This document shows, one piece after another, positions 11,167-12,149 of a stretch of DNA of 12,149 nt. A program made the position numbers and the translations under genes. The DNA comes from an uncultured Alphaproteobacteria bacterium. Its GTDB lineage: Bacteria; Pseudomonadota; Alphaproteobacteria; Rickettsiales; UBA1997. Where the stretch lies: contig CAIUFU010000152.1 in the NCBI GenBank assembly GCA_903898475.1, positions 1 to 12,149 of the forward strand, read 5' to 3'. The notes under the pieces are model-generated. The model was not told where the DNA came from, did not search any database, and saw only the letters and a list, made by a program, of their open reading frames with translations. Numbering within the stretch: the stretch's first letter is position 1; every line of letters starts with the position of its first letter.

Positions 11167-11964
11167 ATGCTTCACCGCACAAAAACCCTGCCGCTTCTTG
11201 CGGCATTGTGCTTTTTGCAATCTGTTTCACTAGCTTTCGCTGTTGATTCAGAGGCAAATCGCGAAGATCTCGTTGCCCCTAGATCGAAAAAACTCTACCG
11301 CTCTAACAGCGTTAGAAAATATCTGTCGCTTGGCGGCAGTCACACCTCCGACTACAATTCCAAATATTCCCAGCTCAACGCCAAATATTTTTATCAGAGC
11401 CAGAATTTCATCAATGAGGTGAATTTCAAAAACGAAAATAAATATTCTGACAGCGGCAGCAGTAGCAATCGGCGCTACGATGTAAAAACTTCTGAACTTT
11501 ACGACCTTTCCCTCTCCAGCAAAATGCGCCTTGGCGACAGCGAAAATTACGGTGTCGCCTTTCACCGCACCATGTACGATGATCTTTCTAAATATTATCT
11601 CGACACTCACACCGCGCTTGGCGTGGGTCGCATGTTTTTTAATGACAAGATCGAACTTGATTTAAGCGTTGGCTACCACGACATTAAAACCTACGGCCAC
11701 AAAATCGATTTCATTCCATCCATCCGAACTAATTTTAAAATAACCAAAAACCTCACGCTAATCCAGCGTGGCTACTGGTTCATCGATCATGAAAGCATGG
11801 ATAATGAGCTTAAAAGCAGTTTGGTTTACCGCATGCGCGAAAGGCTTTCTTTGGAATTAAGGCACAACTTTGAACAACGTCGCTACGAGGATGACCACAA
11901 TCGAGTGGTGACAAATCAGATTAATCGTAGCACCACGATTGGATTGGTTTTTGATTTGGAGTGA
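11167..11964 (+). CDS. Secreted, probable outer-membrane beta-barrel protein (DUF481-like)
   Basis: The protein has 265 residues. A Sec signal peptide (MLHRTKTLPLLAALCFLQSV...) has a likely cleavage after A25 in AFA|VDSEA. The mature part consists of alternating amphipathic segments, such as YLSLGGSHTSDYN, QLNAKYFYQSQNFINEVNF, YGVAFHRTMYDDLSKYYLDT, IELDLSVGYHDI, LTLIQRGYWFIDHES, SLVYRMRERLSLELRHNFEQ and TTIGLVFDLE, as expected of an outer-membrane barrel of roughly 10-12 strands. Strand spacing and the YYLDTHTALGVGRMFFND segment recall DUF481 (YdiY-like) proteins, but this family call is tentative. The last residue is Glu rather than the usual terminal aromatic; the nearest aromatic is F262. 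The ATG at 11167 directly precedes the signal peptide. A palindromic repeat begins 13 bases after the stop. Substrate and function are unknown. Confidence 0.8.
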   Translation: MLHRTKTLPLLAALCFLQSVSLAFAVDSEANREDLVAPRSKKLYRSNSVRKYLSLGGSHTSDYNSKYSQLNAKYFYQSQNFINEVNFKNENKYSDSGSSSNRRYDVKTSELYDLSLSSKMRLGDSENYGVAFHRTMYDDLSKYYLDTHTALGVGRMFFNDKIELDLSVGYHDIKTYGHKIDFIPSIRTNFKITKNLTLIQRGYWFIDHESMDNELKSSLVYRMRERLSLELRHNFEQRRYEDDHNRVVTNQINRSTTIGLVFDLE

Positions 11965-11976
11965 GTGTTTCACGCA

Positions 11977-12078
11977 CTCAGTGTCACCCCGTCTTCACGA
12001 CGGGGTCCAGTCTCCACATTCCAAATAAAGTTCTTACCGCGCTGACTAGACCCCGTCGTGAAGACGGGTGACACTGAG
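11977..12078. repeat. Twin-palindrome inverted repeat, REPIN/MITE-like
   Basis: Two nearly identical arms face each other: 11977-12012 (36 bases) and 12044-12078 (35 bases). They differ by one base in a C-run (cccc against ccc) and one C/T change, and are separated by 31 bases. Each arm holds its own hairpin: ccccgtc-ttcac-gacgggg at 11987-12005 and ccccgtc-gtgaa-gacggg at 12051-12068. This two-palindrome build is that of REP doublets (REPINs) or short inverted-repeat elements. No transposase lies in the window. It could also act as a transcript-end structure for the upstream gene, though no U-run follows. Confidence 0.8.
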
Positions 12079-12122
12079 AGTGGAGTGAGATTCTTGGGTA
12101 AAAAAACCAGCAAAAATCGATT

Positions 12123-12140
12123 TCAAAATTTAAATTTTGA
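12123..12140. repeat. 18-bp AT-rich perfect palindrome
   Basis: The sequence tcaaaatttaaattttga is its own reverse complement. It lies nine bases from the right edge in AT-rich DNA beyond the twin-palindrome repeat. It may be an operator or promoter-region element of a gene outside the window, or chance in AT-rich DNA. Nothing else is visible in 12079-12149. Confidence 0.4.
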
Positions 12141-12149
12141 CAACTCACC

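Noticed and set aside
11248..11610. Minus-strand open frame of 120 codons inside the outer-membrane protein gene
   Set aside because: The plus-strand gene has a signal peptide and barrel pattern; the antisense product shows no recognisable features.
11986..12149. Minus-strand open frame entering from the right edge
   Set aside because: It is open for about 54 codons but runs through both arms of the palindromic repeat and shows no protein-like conservation that I recognise.

Overview
The window is 12.1 kb with every gene on the + strand. It comes from an alphaproteobacterium, most probably one related to Rickettsiales or a similar host-associated lineage. This rests on the protein sequences. 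The RNA polymerase subunits have the alphaproteobacterial form and read very like rickettsial ones from memory; the E2 component is of the alphaproteobacterial/mitochondrial pyruvate dehydrogenase type; the permease is of the YejE type. The DNA is moderately AT-rich, and intergenic spaces carry palindromic repeats. No rRNA, tRNA, CRISPR array, transposase or phage gene is visible.

Layout: (1) positions 1-3962 hold rpoB, cut by the left edge and lacking only about 40 N-terminal residues. (2) An 87-base gap contains a 10-bp hairpin without a U-run. (3) rpoC, 4050-8201, is complete with all catalytic and zinc-binding residues in place. (4) A strong intrinsic terminator at 8228-8277 closes the rpoBC unit and is followed at once by a palindromic repeat of a kind scattered in many bacterial genomes. 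(5) yejE, 8369-9370, encodes one permease subunit of a peptide/microcin C type ABC importer, without its partners nearby. (6) pdhC, 9433-10689, encodes dihydrolipoamide acetyltransferase. (7) A 105-residue single-span membrane protein of unknown function lies at 10822-11139. (8) A 265-residue secreted, probably outer-membrane beta-barrel protein (DUF481-like) lies at 11167-11964. (9) A twin-palindrome inverted repeat of about 100 bp lies at 11977-12078, then AT-rich sequence with an 18-bp palindrome to the right edge. No stretch longer than 300 bases lacks a gene.

Only rpoB and rpoC clearly work together, as the beta and beta' subunits of RNA polymerase. The four genes downstream share orientation and short gaps but no obvious pathway: peptide import, central carbon metabolism and two envelope proteins. 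This looks like ordinary genome shuffling around a core operon rather than a dedicated system. None of the five visible starts has a GGAGG-like Shine-Dalgarno sequence; they follow A-rich, G-poor leaders. I did not find a convincing new biological system. The most noteworthy items are the two intergenic palindromic repeats, the rpoB-rpoC hairpin, the perfect 24-bp palindrome inside rpoC, the orphan yejE, and the uncharacterised small membrane protein beside the outer-membrane protein.
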